DNA of 64,000 nt from Caryophanales bacterium (GCA_902362975.1 CABIYO010000003.1:62001-126000), one strand, 5' to 3'; counted from the first letter of the stretch, positions 39,030 through 48,139 are shown. A program made the numbers and translations. The notes: generated by a model not told the origin, from the letters alone.

Positions 39030-40118
39030 ATGCTGAAAGGCTATAAATATAGGCTTCACCCGACGCCTGCACAGGCCGAGTTCCTCATCAAGACGATCGG
39101 CTGCGCCCGGTTCATCTACAACAAGCTGCTCGAGGACCGCATCGCCATCCGCGAGGAGGCGAAAGCGGGGATCGTGACGAGACGGAAACCGGCGACACCC
39201 GCATCCTACAAGCCCTTGTTCCCGTTCCTCGCCGAGTCGGACAGCCTCGCGCTCGCAAACGCGAAACTGAACCTCGACACCGCGTTCGCGAAGTTCTTCG
39301 CCGGGACGGCCGGCTTCCCGACCTTCAAATCGAGACGACGGTCGCGCGCCTCCTACACGACGAACAACCAGCACGGTACGATCCGCATCGAGAACGGCAA
39401 GGTGAGACTTCCTAAAATCGGCTTCGTGAAGTTCGAACAACATCGTCCGTTCGAGGGCGTCATCCGGTCGGCGACGGTGTCGATGACCAAGACAGGCAAG
39501 TTCTTTGTCTCCCTCCTCGTCAAACAGGACGATGAACCATGGATCCCAGCCGAGAACAAGGTCGGGATCGATCTCGGTCTAAAACACTTCGCCGTCATGA
39601 CGAACGATGCGATGGTCTCGGAGAAGATTGACAACCCTCGCTTTCTCCGAAAATCCGAAGCGAAGGTCAAGAAGGCACAGCGCGCGCTGTCACGCAAGAA
39701 GATCGGAAGCAAGAATCGTGAAAAAGCCAAATTACTTCTGGCAAAGAAACACGAAAAGATCGCCAACCAACGCCAGGACTTCCTTCACAAACTGTCGAGA
39801 CGGATCGTTGATGAGAACCAAGTCATCGTCGTGGAGACATTGACATCGAAGGACATGATGAAGAACCACAAGGTAGCGAAATCCATCGGGGATGTCAGTT
39901 GGTACGAGTTCGTCCGGCAGCTAGAATACAAATGCAAGTTCTACGGACGGACGCTCATCAAGGCAGACCCCTGGTTCGCATCGACGCAAATCTGTTCTTC
40001 TTGCGGCGAGAAAGGTCAGAAGAAGACGATGGATGTCCGTGAATGGACGTGTGCCTGTGGCGCGCATCATGACCGTGACATCAACGCAAGCCTCAACCTA
40101 TTGATGTTGGCCGACTGA
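39030..40118 (+). CDS. tnpB: TnpB RNA-guided endonuclease-like protein
   Basis: 362 residues. The N-terminal OrfB helix-turn-helix (MLKGYKYRLHPTPAQ) is followed by a RuvC-like nuclease with Asp181 (VGIDLGLKHFAVM), Glu269 (VIVVETLTSKDM) and Asp350 (DRDINASLNLL). A four-Cys zinc ribbon (C322, C325, C341, C343) is inserted in it. All catalytic residues are present, so it should be active. Studied relatives cut DNA next to a TAM using an RNA transcribed from the element's right end. ATG 39030 has GGGAGGAGGG upstream. Third positions are strongly G/C, unlike the neighbours, a sign of transfer. Confidence 0.93.
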   Translation: MLKGYKYRLHPTPAQAEFLIKTIGCARFIYNKLLEDRIAIREEAKAGIVTRRKPATPASYKPLFPFLAESDSLALANAKLNLDTAFAKFFAGTAGFPTFKSRRRSRASYTTNNQHGTIRIENGKVRLPKIGFVKFEQHRPFEGVIRSATVSMTKTGKFFVSLLVKQDDEPWIPAENKVGIDLGLKHFAVMTNDAMVSEKIDNPRFLRKSEAKVKKAQRALSRKKIGSKNREKAKLLLAKKHEKIANQRQDFLHKLSRRIVDENQVIVVETLTSKDMMKNHKVAKSIGDVSWYEFVRQLEYKCKFYGRTLIKADPWFASTQICSSCGEKGQKKTMDVREWTCACGAHHDRDINASLNLLMLAD

Positions 40119-40239
40119 CAACCATTCAGGGCAGGGACTGCCCGACGAGCTTGGTAAATAACCGTGGCTGGTAAGAGCACGGTCTTCCCAAGAAGCTCCC
40201 CCTTCAATTTGTGAAGCAAATAAGTGGCGAGTAGTTCAC
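40100..40239 (+). ncRNA. Predicted omega-RNA (reRNA) scaffold at the right end
   Basis: In studied TnpB elements the guide RNA spans the tnpB 3' end and right end, and the flanking DNA supplies the guide. Here two perfect hairpins (GGGCAG/CTGCCC; ACCGTG/CACGGT) and an imperfect terminal stem lie between the tnpB stop and 40239. The guide would begin at 40240 with TGGATCGGATTC. The 5' end of the RNA cannot be fixed by eye. Confidence 0.5.
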
Positions 40240-40713
40240 TGGATCGGATTCTGGAGACCCTTTTTTCCATGTATCATAAATCGCACGTCCATCACTCGGA
40301 TGCCCGTTCGAATAATAGATAGGATAGAGTGAAAAGAAGATATAGTAGAACGAGAAGTAGGCGAACTGATACGTATAGAGTGTCGGTTCAATATCTCCTC
40401 GAAGGATGAACGCGTTGACGATCAAGATACTCACTAAATTGAAAATGACTCCACCGCCATAAACTAGCGTACGAGTGACCTTGTTGCTCCATCTTAAATC
40501 CGTGAACTGGCACCATGCATCGTAAAAATAGACACGGTTTACTTGTAAACGACCTACTTTAAAAAGTTTCTTCCCGGTACCGATTTGCATGTCGAGTGAG
40601 CCACCGAACAACTTTGCGAAGAAGAAGTGACCAAGCTCATGTATTAATGTCACAATCGGTAAAATGATAAAAAACGAAATAAAGAATTTATCGATATCTC
40701 CCCAATCAAACAT
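40204..40713 (-). CDS. M50 (site-2-protease-like) membrane metallopeptidase, 3' end rewritten by the TnpB element
   Basis: 169 residues. Membrane helices surround the zinc motif HELGH (IVTLIHELGHFFFAK, about residue 25) and a second S2P-type motif NGHPSDG (about residue 140), so both catalytic halves are present. The last roughly 11 codons (after ESDP) lie inside the right end of the TnpB element, whose sequence supplies the stop. The native C-terminus has therefore been replaced. The start is ATG 40713, seven bases from AAAGGAGG; a second ATG three bases earlier is possible. Substrate unknown; the gene may still be functional. Confidence 0.75.
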   Translation of the reverse strand: MFDWGDIDKFFISFFIILPIVTLIHELGHFFFAKLFGGSLDMQIGTGKKLFKVGRLQVNRVYFYDAWCQFTDLRWSNKVTRTLVYGGGVIFNLVSILIVNAFILRGDIEPTLYTYQFAYFSFYYIFFSLYPIYYSNGHPSDGRAIYDTWKKGSPESDPVNYSPLICFTN

Positions 40714-40809
40714 CATGACGCCTCCTTTCTCTTGTCTGTTACGCCAACGAATTTCCCTCATTTTCAAAAAACAAACAAAGAAAAACGAAAAAAATGTGAC
40801 GATTCATAG

Positions 40810-40838
40810 TGAAAACGCTTACAGCTATCCGTTATAAT
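40810..40838 (+). promoter_or_regulatory. gapB promoter with overlapping cre site
   Basis: The cre TGAAAACGCTTACA (40810-40823) matches TGWAANCGNTNWCA at every defined position. TATAAT lies at 40833-40838, which places the -35 region (40810-40815) inside the cre, so bound CcpA would block RNA polymerase. Confidence 0.7.
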
Positions 40839-40870
40839 GAAACCGTAATGTAGAAAAAGGGGGATCTATC

Positions 40871-41902
40871 ATGGGGACAAAAGTGGCAATTAACGGATTT
40901 GGTCGAATCGGAAGAATGGTATTTCGAAAATTGATGCTCGAGGGACGTCATGAAGTGGTGGCGATTAACGCAAGTTATCCGGCGGAAACACTTGCGCATC
41001 TCATTAAATATGACTCGATTCATGGTCCATTCGGATTGACAGTACGTGCGCATGGGGATGCGCTCGAAGTCGATGGGAAACGGATTGAACTCATTTCGGA
41101 ACGGGATCCATCACGCTTGCCTTGGTCAGACCTTGAAATCGACATCGTCGTTGAAGCGACCGGAAAGTTTAACTCTGATAGTGGGGCACGACTTCATCTC
41201 GAGGCAGGGGCGAAAAAAGTGATTTTGACCGCACCAGGTAAAGGAGATTTACGAACGATCGTGATGGGGGTCAATGATCGTGACTATCGCCCGGAGGAAG
41301 ATCATATCATCTCAAACGCATCGTGTACGACGAACTGTCTCGGACCGGTCGTGAAGGTCTTACATTCGACATTTGGTATTGAAACGGGACTGATCACGAC
41401 CGTTCACGCTTATACGAACGATCAGAACAATATTGATAACCCGCATAAAGATTTGCGTCGCGCGCGCGCATGTGGAAGTTCTATCATCCCGACATCGACG
41501 GGAGCGGCTAAGGCGATTGGTCTTGTGATGCCAGAACTACAAGGGAAGTTGAACGGAATGGCACTCCGTGTGCCGACTCCGAACGTATCACTTGTCGATT
41601 TGGTCGTTGAACTCCACCGAGATGTCACGGTCGATGAAGTCAATGAAGCGTTTGAACGGGCAGCGTTTGGAGAAATGACAGGTATTTTAGGCGTTTCTCA
41701 CGAACCGCTCGTCTCTATTGATTTTAACGGGGACGATCGCTCGTCGATTATCGACATGGATTCGACAATGGTGCTCGGCGGAAATCATGTCAAAGTACTC
41801 GCGTGGTATGACAATGAATGGGGCTATTCATGTCGTGTCGTGGATTTATTGGATATGGTGGCCAGCTATCTTCAAATCGGTCAGCAAGAAACACATGCCT
41901 AA
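40871..41902 (+). CDS. gapB: Glyceraldehyde-3-phosphate dehydrogenase, gluconeogenic GapB type
   Basis: 343 residues. NAD(P)-binding [15 protein letters not shown] at the N-terminus, catalytic Cys in [12 protein letters not shown] (about residue 153), His in [11 protein letters not shown], and the phosphate-binding STGAAKAIG. Assigned as gapB because it stands next to speD and nrdR as in Bacillus, where this paralogue works in gluconeogenesis with NADP. Ribosome site AAAAGGGGG. A cre overlaps the promoter, which suits a gene that glucose should shut off. Confidence 0.93.
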   Translation: MGTKVAINGFGRIGRMVFRKLMLEGRHEVVAINASYPAETLAHLIKYDSIHGPFGLTVRAHGDALEVDGKRIELISERDPSRLPWSDLEIDIVVEATGKFNSDSGARLHLEAGAKKVILTAPGKGDLRTIVMGVNDRDYRPEEDHIISNASCTTNCLGPVVKVLHSTFGIETGLITTVHAYTNDQNNIDNPHKDLRRARACGSSIIPTSTGAAKAIGLVMPELQGKLNGMALRVPTPNVSLVDLVVELHRDVTVDEVNEAFERAAFGEMTGILGVSHEPLVSIDFNGDDRSSIIDMDSTMVLGGNHVKVLAWYDNEWGYSCRVVDLLDMVASYLQIGQQETHA

Positions 41903-41951
41903 AAAATATTACGTTCAGGAAAATGTTTTTTGAATTTTTTCATCAAATGTC

Positions 41952-41980
41952 TTGTAACGACGTCCCAAACACGTTACACT
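41952..41980 (+). promoter_or_regulatory. Promoter of speD
   Basis: TTGTAA (41952-41957), 17-base spacer, TACACT (41975-41980). A TGGTCTGACAA sequence at 42000-42010 resembles the accDA operator with one mismatch. Confidence 0.5.
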
Positions 41981-41986
41981 CAATTT

Positions 41987-42134
41987 CGTGAACTTCAATT
42001 GGTCTGACAAACGCAACTTAAAGGGTTAGGACCTCTTAGGACTAACTTGCCCCCGTGGTTGTGGACGATTCAGGCACAAAGTGAGTGATCATCAACTACT
42101 TTGAGACCATTGATGTAAAGGGGGATCCACTAAT
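41987..42134 (+). ncRNA. Structured 5' leader of speD, unclassified
   Basis: About 148 untranslated bases. Visible pairings: GTTAG/CTAAC (about 42025-42045), TGCC/GGCA, and CAAAGT-g-AGT with ACT-ACTTTG (about 42077-42106). No intrinsic terminator is seen, so any control would act on translation or stability. I cannot match it to a known riboswitch. Confidence 0.35.
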
Positions 42135-42521
42135 ATGGATACTATGGGACGTCACATTATTACAGAACTTTGGGAGTGCAATCCCGACAAATTGAATGAT
42201 ATCGACTATATCGAGCGTTTGTTCGTCGATGCTGCTCTTCGTTCGGGCGCTGAAGTCCGCGAAGTTGCATTCCACAAATTTGCGCCACACGGTGTAAGTG
42301 GAGTCGTCATCATTTCAGAATCACACTTAACGATTCACAGTTTCCCAGAACATGGCTATGCGTCAGTTGACGTGTTTACATGTGGAGATCGAATCGATCC
42401 GGCTACAGCATCGCAGTATATTGCTGAAGGATTGGATGCAAAAGTACGTGAAGATGTGAAACTTGAGCGTGGAATGGGACCGATTCGTGTTCCGGAAGCG
42501 CAAGTGGCAATCAGCAAATAA
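42135..42521 (+). CDS. speD: S-adenosylmethionine decarboxylase proenzyme
   Basis: 128 residues, the short bacterial class. Self-cleavage between Glu and Ser in [20 protein letters not shown] (about residue 62) generates the pyruvoyl cofactor. The catalytic His (IHSFPEHG) and Cys (DVFTCGD) are present. It supplies aminopropyl groups for spermidine. GAPDH-speD order is conserved in Bacillus. AAAGGGGGA precedes ATG. It has its own promoter and a long leader; a strong terminator follows. Confidence 0.96.
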
Positions 42522-42539
42522 ATCAGATTGACCTTTTGA

Positions 42540-42569
42540 GGCTGGCCGTTTAACGGCCAGCCCTTTTAA
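42540..42569 (+). terminator. Terminator of speD
   Basis: GGCTGGCCGTT pairs with AACGGCCAGCC, followed by TTTT. Confidence 0.85.
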
Positions 42570-42633
42570 TTGTTTTGTTGTCGCCTTAATTTTGATATGC
42601 TTAACGTATATAACTCAGGCGTTGAGGTGGATT

Positions 42634-43005
42634 ATGGGACTGTTAGATAAGTTACAAACACATATTGAAACGAAAGACACACATAAAAATGAAATGCTTC
42701 AAACACGTTACTATGCGGCATCGTCACATGCGATGTTGCAATGGTTAGAAGGAAAGATTCAAGAGAACGGACAGACGGTTCGTCGAATCGATGCAAATCG
42801 AGGGGAACTTTCATTTATAGGGGAAGGGTGGGACGGGCTCATCACGATTGTTCAAGTGGATGGCGGCCGGACGGCAGTCGATTTCACATTAAACCGTGAG
42901 CAGCGATTCGGTGCAGACCTCTCGCAAATTGTATCGTACTACTACGAAGCACTCACGCAACAATTCCCGCTACGTGCCATTGGAAATAAAACAGTCGAAC
43001 GATAA
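42634..43005 (+). CDS. Conserved cytosolic protein of unknown function
   Basis: 123 residues starting MGLLDKLQTHIETKDTH, soluble, mixed alpha/beta. A tail of two predicted helices contains ADLSQIVSYYYEALTQQFP. No enzyme motif. The ATG at 42634 has GAGGTGG upstream; the frame is open further but lacks a ribosome site. It lies 12 bases before nrdR with tight spacing, so it is probably in the same operon. A gene of similar size sits here in other Bacillales, described only as a cytosolic protein. Confidence 0.8.
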   Translation: MGLLDKLQTHIETKDTHKNEMLQTRYYAASSHAMLQWLEGKIQENGQTVRRIDANRGELSFIGEGWDGLITIVQVDGGRTAVDFTLNREQRFGADLSQIVSYYYEALTQQFPLRAIGNKTVER

Positions 43006-43017
43006 GGAGGTTTGAGC

Positions 43018-43485
43018 ATGCGTTGTCCGAAATGTGATCATAATGGAACGAGAGTGCTCGATTCCCGTCCAGTGCAGGACCATTATTCGATTCGACGTCG
43101 TCGTGAATGCGAAAAATGTGGGTATCGGTTTACAACGTTTGAGACGGTCGAACAGACGCCGCTCATCATTGTTAAAAAAGACGGAAATCGTGAAGAGTTC
43201 AGTCGTGAAAAAGTGCTTCGCGGCATTATTCGGGCGTGCGAGAAACGACCTGTCACACTTGAACAGCTCGAAGGGGTTGTGACGAAAGTCGAACAGCAAC
43301 TCCGTGCTCTCGCCCAGTCAGAGATTCCGAGTGAACAAGTAGGCGAGCTCGTGATGAATGAACTCGCAAGAGTCGATGAAGTCGCATATGTCCGTTTCGC
43401 ATCGGTATATCGTCAATTCAAAGACATCACGGTGTTCTTTAAAGAACTTGAAGATTTAATGAAGCAAGAAAATTCGACCAACTAA
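43018..43485 (+). CDS. nrdR: Transcriptional repressor NrdR
   Basis: 155 residues, standard length. N-terminal zinc ribbon ([19 protein letters not shown], then [10 protein letters not shown]) and an ATP-cone domain ([20 protein letters not shown]). It senses ATP/dATP and represses ribonucleotide reductase genes through NrdR boxes. AAGGAGG seven bases before ATG 43018; the frame start six bases earlier lies too close to the ribosome site. Followed by a hairpin and dnaB. Confidence 0.97.
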   Translation: MRCPKCDHNGTRVLDSRPVQDHYSIRRRRECEKCGYRFTTFETVEQTPLIIVKKDGNREEFSREKVLRGIIRACEKRPVTLEQLEGVVTKVEQQLRALAQSEIPSEQVGELVMNELARVDEVAYVRFASVYRQFKDITVFFKELEDLMKQENSTN

Positions 43486-43511
43486 AGGGCGGCCTGCTGG
43501 TCGCCCTTTTT
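43484..43511 (+). terminator. Hairpin terminator/attenuator between nrdR and dnaB
   Basis: AAAGGGCG pairs with CGCCCTTT, then T-run. It lies only 15 bases before dnaB, so it is probably partly read through. Confidence 0.7.
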
Positions 43512-43525
43512 CAAGGGAGAGAGCC

Positions 43526-44878
43526 ATGGAGAAAGAACGTACAATCTTTGGGACGGACGAATTGTTAATCATGAGTACCGGTCTTGTCGACCGTGAATCG
43601 TACCAGTCCCTTTACCACTTATACCAACCTGTCATCGGAGTGAAGGCGCTCGCGCTCTATCAAACGTTATGGAGCGAGCTGAAACCAGGCAAAATGAAAT
43701 CCAACTATATGTCACATAGTGCATTATGTGAGATGTTGGAGTTCTCTATCAATGAGTTAATGGACAGTCTGTTCCGCTTAGAAGCGATCGGGTTAGTGCG
43801 CACTTATAAAACAAAAGACGCTCGATTGACACAATACGTCTATCAGTTACGCGTCCCGCTTGCACCGCACACGTTTTTGAATGACGGTCTGTTGTCGAGT
43901 TTCCTCTTCTATAAAGTCGGGGAAGTACGATTCAAACAATTGCAGGGGCGTTTTACGATTGATCCGTTGCCAGCAGGCATCGTCGAGGTGACAAAGGACT
44001 TCAATGAAGTGTTTGATGTCAAAGGAGTGAACCATCGTGCGTTCACACAAAAAAATTATGAAAAGCCGGACCGGGCAAAGATTGAAATCAACTATTCGTT
44101 CGATATGGAAATTGTGAAAAAATTGACGAATTTTCCAGTTGGATTTTTCACGAAAAAATTAGACGAAACGATCACAAAACTGGCCTACGTGTCTCAACTT
44201 GATGAAGAGACGATGGCTGAGATGTTAAAAGAATATTTCGTCCATGAGGCGTATCTGCCACTCAGTGAGCAAGAAAAGCGGGACGGGTGTCGTCAAATGG
44301 TCTTGCAATTGAAAAAGAAACAGACGCGCCATCGGAAAGAGAAGACCGTCGAACTTGAACAGACGAGACTTGGAGACTTGCATGACCCTGAGGTGATGGA
44401 GTCCGCACATCCGCATCAATATGTCTCGACGCTGCGGAAGACCCCGCAACTTTCAAAGAGTGATGAACAGTTGGTCATCGAACTCGTCGATACACTCGGT
44501 CTCGCGCCAGGGGTCATCAATGCGCTCTTCTATTACTGTATCGAAGTGAAGAAGCAGACACGGCTGAGCGAGAACTATGTCTTGCGCATTGCGACAAGTT
44601 GGAAAACAGCAGGCTATACGAACGCAAAAGAAGCGCTAGAGCGTGAAGAATCTCAAGATGCGCTCATCGAGAAGAAACAACAAAAACGCGAGAGCATGCA
44701 ACGCACCACGGTCGGATCACGACGGAAACCCCAGCAAGGGGACATGCCGAAGTGGCTCGAGGATGAGGCGAAACAACAGCGCTCATACGACCAAGCGAGG
44801 AAAAAAGAACTCGAGTCGTCCGTTCCGGATGACGCGGAACTCGTGAAACTATTAAATGAATTGAAAGAGAAGGGGTGA
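43526..44878 (+). CDS. dnaB: Replication initiation and membrane attachment protein DnaB
   Basis: 450 residues, Firmicute DnaB (not the helicase). The N-terminal helical region starts MEKERTIFGTDELLIMSTG. A DnaB/DnaD-type C-terminal domain lies around residues 330-385 (LGLAPGVINALFYYCIEV, YVLRIATSWKTAGYTNAKEA), followed by a charged tail. It helps load the replicative helicase at oriC and during restart, with DnaD and DnaI. It stands upstream of dnaI with a four-base gap, as in Bacillus. Confidence 0.95.
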   Translation: MEKERTIFGTDELLIMSTGLVDRESYQSLYHLYQPVIGVKALALYQTLWSELKPGKMKSNYMSHSALCEMLEFSINELMDSLFRLEAIGLVRTYKTKDARLTQYVYQLRVPLAPHTFLNDGLLSSFLFYKVGEVRFKQLQGRFTIDPLPAGIVEVTKDFNEVFDVKGVNHRAFTQKNYEKPDRAKIEINYSFDMEIVKKLTNFPVGFFTKKLDETITKLAYVSQLDEETMAEMLKEYFVHEAYLPLSEQEKRDGCRQMVLQLKKKQTRHRKEKTVELEQTRLGDLHDPEVMESAHPHQYVSTLRKTPQLSKSDEQLVIELVDTLGLAPGVINALFYYCIEVKKQTRLSENYVLRIATSWKTAGYTNAKEALEREESQDALIEKKQQKRESMQRTTVGSRRKPQQGDMPKWLEDEAKQQRSYDQARKKELESSVPDDAELVKLLNELKEKG

Positions 44879-44882
44879 GGGG

Positions 44883-45797
44883 ATGGAACGAATCAATCAG
44901 TCGCTGTCTCAGTTGATGAACCGAAAAGAAGTTCGTGAGGCGTATGAGTCGATTCGCAGACGTACACTGAATCATCCGGGTGTCATCGCATTTTTGAATG
45001 CTCATCCAGAGTTAGAGGAGAAGGCGATTGAAATCGGGTTTACCAAACTGAGTGAGTACGCGGAACAGATGGACGGAAAAACGCTCAGAGAAGATCAGGC
45101 CGTCATCCCAGGCCATCAACCGGTACTCTACGTCGATTTAGGACAGATCGCGATTCGGTATGAAGAGACGGTCGCACATCGCCAGGCGAGACGACAAAAA
45201 GAAATGGACCGGAAATTCAAAAGTTTGTTTTTACCGGAAGAAGTTCGTGAGGCGAGTTTCGAATCTTTCGATTGGGCCGACGACGCGCGTAAAATCGCAT
45301 TGCGTGAAGCGATGCGATTCGTGACAGGGATGAAGGCGCGTCAAAAAGTGAACGGTCTCTATCTCCACGGTAGTTTTGGCGTCGGGAAGACGTACTTACT
45401 CGCCGCAATCGCCAACGAGTTGAAGGTAGCGGACATCGAGACGATTTTAGTTCACGCCCCGGGCTTTGTGTCGGAGGCGAAACGTAAAATCCGTACCGAG
45501 TCGTTCGACTCTTTCTTGACGTCGTTTCAACATGTGCCAGTCTTATTGATTGATGACATCGGAGCTGAAGCCATCAGTCCGTGGGTGCGAGATGAATTGT
45601 TCGGCATCATTCTTCAGTATCGGATGATGCATCGCTTGCCGACGCTCTACAGTTCAAACTTTAGCGGGGAAGAGCTCGAGACACACTTTTCAATCGATGG
45701 TTCGCCGCAAAACAAGATGAAAGCACAGCGACTCATGCAACGGATTTCTACGACGACGACCCAAATTGAGTTAAAAGGTGAAAATCGGCGTCGGTAA
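44883..45797 (+). CDS. dnaI: Primosomal helicase loader DnaI
   Basis: 304 residues: an N-terminal zinc/helical domain that contacts the helicase and a C-terminal AAA+ ATPase with Walker A LHGSFGVGKTYLLAAIANE (about residue 165) and Walker B VLLIDDIGAE (about residue 226). It loads the replicative helicase. ATG 44883 with AAGGGGTGAGG upstream, directly after dnaB, so the two are coexpressed. No terminator is visible before the thrS T-box promoter. Confidence 0.96.
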   Translation: MERINQSLSQLMNRKEVREAYESIRRRTLNHPGVIAFLNAHPELEEKAIEIGFTKLSEYAEQMDGKTLREDQAVIPGHQPVLYVDLGQIAIRYEETVAHRQARRQKEMDRKFKSLFLPEEVREASFESFDWADDARKIALREAMRFVTGMKARQKVNGLYLHGSFGVGKTYLLAAIANELKVADIETILVHAPGFVSEAKRKIRTESFDSFLTSFQHVPVLLIDDIGAEAISPWVRDELFGIILQYRMMHRLPTLYSSNFSGEELETHFSIDGSPQNKMKAQRLMQRISTTTTQIELKGENRRR

Positions 45798-45802
45798 AGG
45801 AT

Positions 45803-45831
45803 TGTTTTTCTCTGTTGAGTTGACTATACTA
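45803..45831 (+). promoter_or_regulatory. Candidate promoter of thrS
   Basis: TTGTTT (45803-45808), 17-base spacer, TATACT (45826-45831). Confidence 0.5.
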
Positions 45832-45837
45832 AGAATC

Positions 45838-46070
45838 ATATAAAGGATGCATAGAAGAGGATATGGATCATCGAGACGAGTTTTAGCGAGGGGAGGGCGG
45901 TGGAAGCTTCCTAACGACGACGATGCATTTACTCCCTCGGAGCACCGTACGGGTCAATCGTGCGGCGATTCACACTCGTTATCGTGTGTTCGAGCCAAGC
46001 AGATTGCTTGGGAACGAGGGTGGTACCACGAGAATCAAAGCTCGTCCCTTTTTGAGGGATGGGCTTTTTA
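45838..46070 (+). ncRNA. T-box leader, threonine-responsive, of thrS
   Basis: The T-box AGGGTGGTACCACG begins at about 46017. It is followed by terminator arms AGCTCGTCCCT (46039-46049) and AGGGATGGGCT (46055-46065) and a T-run. The likely specifier is ACC at 45944-45946 (Thr). The upstream part has the complex paired structure of Stem I. Confidence 0.92.
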
Positions 46071-46099
46071 TATTCATTTTTGAGAGGGGACAAATGTAC

Positions 46100-48037
46100 A
46101 TGATTCAATTAACATTTCCAGATGGCGCGGTAAAAGAGTTCGAAGCCGGCGTCACAGCAGAAGACGTCGCGGGCTCGATCAGTCCGGGACTCCGTAAAAA
46201 AGCAATCGCAGCAAAACTAGACGGAGAACTCATCGACTACCGTCGTCCAATCGAACATGACGGCAAATTCGAGCTCGTGATGCCGGACTCGGAAGACGGT
46301 CTTGATTTGCTGCGTCACTCGACGGCTCACTTGATGGCTCAAGCGATCAAACGGTTATACGGAGAAGACAACAACATCCATCTCGGAATTGGACCGACGA
46401 TTGAGAACGGGTTCTATTATGATATCGAGATGGATCGTCGCATCAATGAGGAAGACCTTCCTGAAATCGAAAAGATGATGAAACGCATCGTCGATGAAAA
46501 CTTGGAAATCACACGCGAAGTCGTTTCTCGTGACGAGGCGCTCGCTCGTTATAAAGAGTTGGGAGACCCGCTCAAGATTGAGTTGATTGAGGATATTCCT
46601 GCTGATCAAACACTGACAATCTATCATCAAGGTGAGTTCTTCGACCTTTGCCGTGGACCACACGTCCCGTCAACATCGAAGTTGAAAATCTTCAAATTGA
46701 TGAGCGTGGCTGGTGCCTACTGGCGTGGAGACTCAGACAATAAGATGTTACAGCGTATTTATGGAACAGCGTGGGCGACGAAAGAACAACTCGCTGAACA
46801 CTTGCGTCTTCTTGAAGAGGCGAAAGAACGCGATCATCGTAAACTTGGGAAAGAACTCGATCTCTTCTTCGTCTCACAAGAAGTCGGTCAGGGGCTTCCG
46901 ATGTGGCTTCCAAAAGGGGCTTCGATTCGTCGTACGGTCGAGCGTTACATCGTTGATAAAGAGCTTGAACTCGGATATCAACATGTCTACACACCGGTTC
47001 TCGGTTCAGTCGACTTGTACAAGACATCTGGGCACTGGGATCACTACCAAGATGACATGTTCCCGAAAATGGAGATGGACAACGAAGAACTCGTCCTTCG
47101 CCCGATGAACTGCCCGCATCACATGACAATCTACAAACATGAGCCACGTTCTTACCGCGAACTTCCACTTCGAATCGCTGAGCTTGGTGGGATGCACCGT
47201 TATGAGATGTCAGGGGCGCTCACAGGTCTTCAACGTGTTCGCTACATGGTCTTGAATGATGGTCATACATTCGTTACACCAGAACAGATGAAACAAGAAT
47301 TCAAAGACATCGTTCATTTGATTCAAGAAGTATACGCTGACTTCGGCATCAAAGATTATCGTTTCCGTCTCTCATATCGCGATCCTGCTGATAAAGAGAA
47401 GTACTTCGATAACGATGGGATTTGGGAAATGGCGCAAAGTCAGTTGAAGGAAACGATGGATGAGCTCGAGCTTCCGTACTTTGAGGCGGAAGGGGAAGCG
47501 GCATTCTACGGACCGAAACTCGACGTACAAGTACGGACGGCGCTCGGGAAAGAAGAGACGCTCTCGACTGTCCAACTCGACTTCTTGCTTCCAGAACGTT
47601 TCGATTTGACATACACTGGGCCAGACGGCAAGGACCACCGTCCAATCGTGTTGCACCGTGGTGTCGTCTCGACGATGGAACGGTTTGTCGCTTACTTGAT
47701 TGAAGAATATAAAGGCGCGTTCCCGACATGGCTCGCACCGGTCCAAGTCAAGTTGATCCCGGTTTCACACGTCCACGATGAATACGTCGCGGAAGTGAAA
47801 GCAGAACTCGTCAAACGTGGCGTCCGTGTCGAAACGGATCTCCGTGACGAGAAACTAGGTTATAAGATTCGCGAAGCACAAATGAAGAAGATTCCGATAA
47901 CGCTCGTTCTTGGGGATAAAGAACGAGATGAGCGTGCGGTCAATATTCGCCGCTACGGTCAGCAGGAGCAAATTTCTGCTTCACTTGATGAATTTATCGC
48001 ATCGCTCACAGATGAGATTGCGAACCGTTCACGTTAA
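46100..48037 (+). CDS. thrS: Threonyl-tRNA synthetase
   Basis: 645 residues: TGS domain ([17 protein letters not shown]), the tRNA-SAD editing domain with HxxxH ([12 protein letters not shown]), class II catalytic core with zinc ligands (Cys in [20 protein letters not shown], later His residues), and a C-terminal anticodon-binding domain ([17 protein letters not shown]). The frame is open through the T-box; ATG 46100 has GAGAGGGGA nine bases upstream. An in-frame ATG at 46094 is too close to that site. Controlled by the T-box. Confidence 0.97.
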   Translation: MIQLTFPDGAVKEFEAGVTAEDVAGSISPGLRKKAIAAKLDGELIDYRRPIEHDGKFELVMPDSEDGLDLLRHSTAHLMAQAIKRLYGEDNNIHLGIGPTIENGFYYDIEMDRRINEEDLPEIEKMMKRIVDENLEITREVVSRDEALARYKELGDPLKIELIEDIPADQTLTIYHQGEFFDLCRGPHVPSTSKLKIFKLMSVAGAYWRGDSDNKMLQRIYGTAWATKEQLAEHLRLLEEAKERDHRKLGKELDLFFVSQEVGQGLPMWLPKGASIRRTVERYIVDKELELGYQHVYTPVLGSVDLYKTSGHWDHYQDDMFPKMEMDNEELVLRPMNCPHHMTIYKHEPRSYRELPLRIAELGGMHRYEMSGALTGLQRVRYMVLNDGHTFVTPEQMKQEFKDIVHLIQEVYADFGIKDYRFRLSYRDPADKEKYFDNDGIWEMAQSQLKETMDELELPYFEAEGEAAFYGPKLDVQVRTALGKEETLSTVQLDFLLPERFDLTYTGPDGKDHRPIVLHRGVVSTMERFVAYLIEEYKGAFPTWLAPVQVKLIPVSHVHDEYVAEVKAELVKRGVRVETDLRDEKLGYKIREAQMKKIPITLVLGDKERDERAVNIRRYGQQEQISASLDEFIASLTDEIANRSR

Positions 48038-48044
48038 GTGAGGG

Positions 48045-48076
48045 ACCACCTTTCCAAACAGAAAGGTGGTTTTTTC
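48045..48076 (+). terminator. Terminator of thrS
   Basis: ACCACCTTTC pairs with GAAAGGTGGT, followed by TTTTTT. Confidence 0.88.
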
Positions 48077-48139
48077 GGTCTTTAGACGGATGTGTATTTG
48101 TTCATCTACACGTATCGTAAACATAAGGAGTGATACTTA

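Larger units (their letters stand above)
38821..40239 (+). mobile_element. IS200/IS605-group element with tnpB only (IS1341-like)
   Basis: The left end follows TTTAAC (38815-38820), the likely target/TAM, and begins with a hairpin-rich stretch (ATTCTCCCTCC, GGGGCGTAAGCCC, AGGTGGGAGATGAATCGCCC). The right end holds hairpins GGGCAG/CTGCCC and ACCGTG/CACGGT and closes with GTAGTTCAC (about 40239). It carries tnpB but no Y1 transposase tnpA, so it cannot move by itself. No target duplication, as expected for this group. Base composition is clearly G/C-richer than the flanks. Ends are by eye, within a few bases. Confidence 0.75.

Noticed and set aside
38847..39443. A 198-residue open frame opposite the TnpB gene
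   Set aside because: It is an antisense shadow in G/C-rich codons, with an Arg-rich, low-complexity product and no ribosome site.
39030..40118. The TnpB protein as a Cas12-type CRISPR effector
   Set aside because: Size (362 residues), IS ends and absence of any repeat-spacer array point to a transposon TnpB. No CRISPR array was seen in the window.
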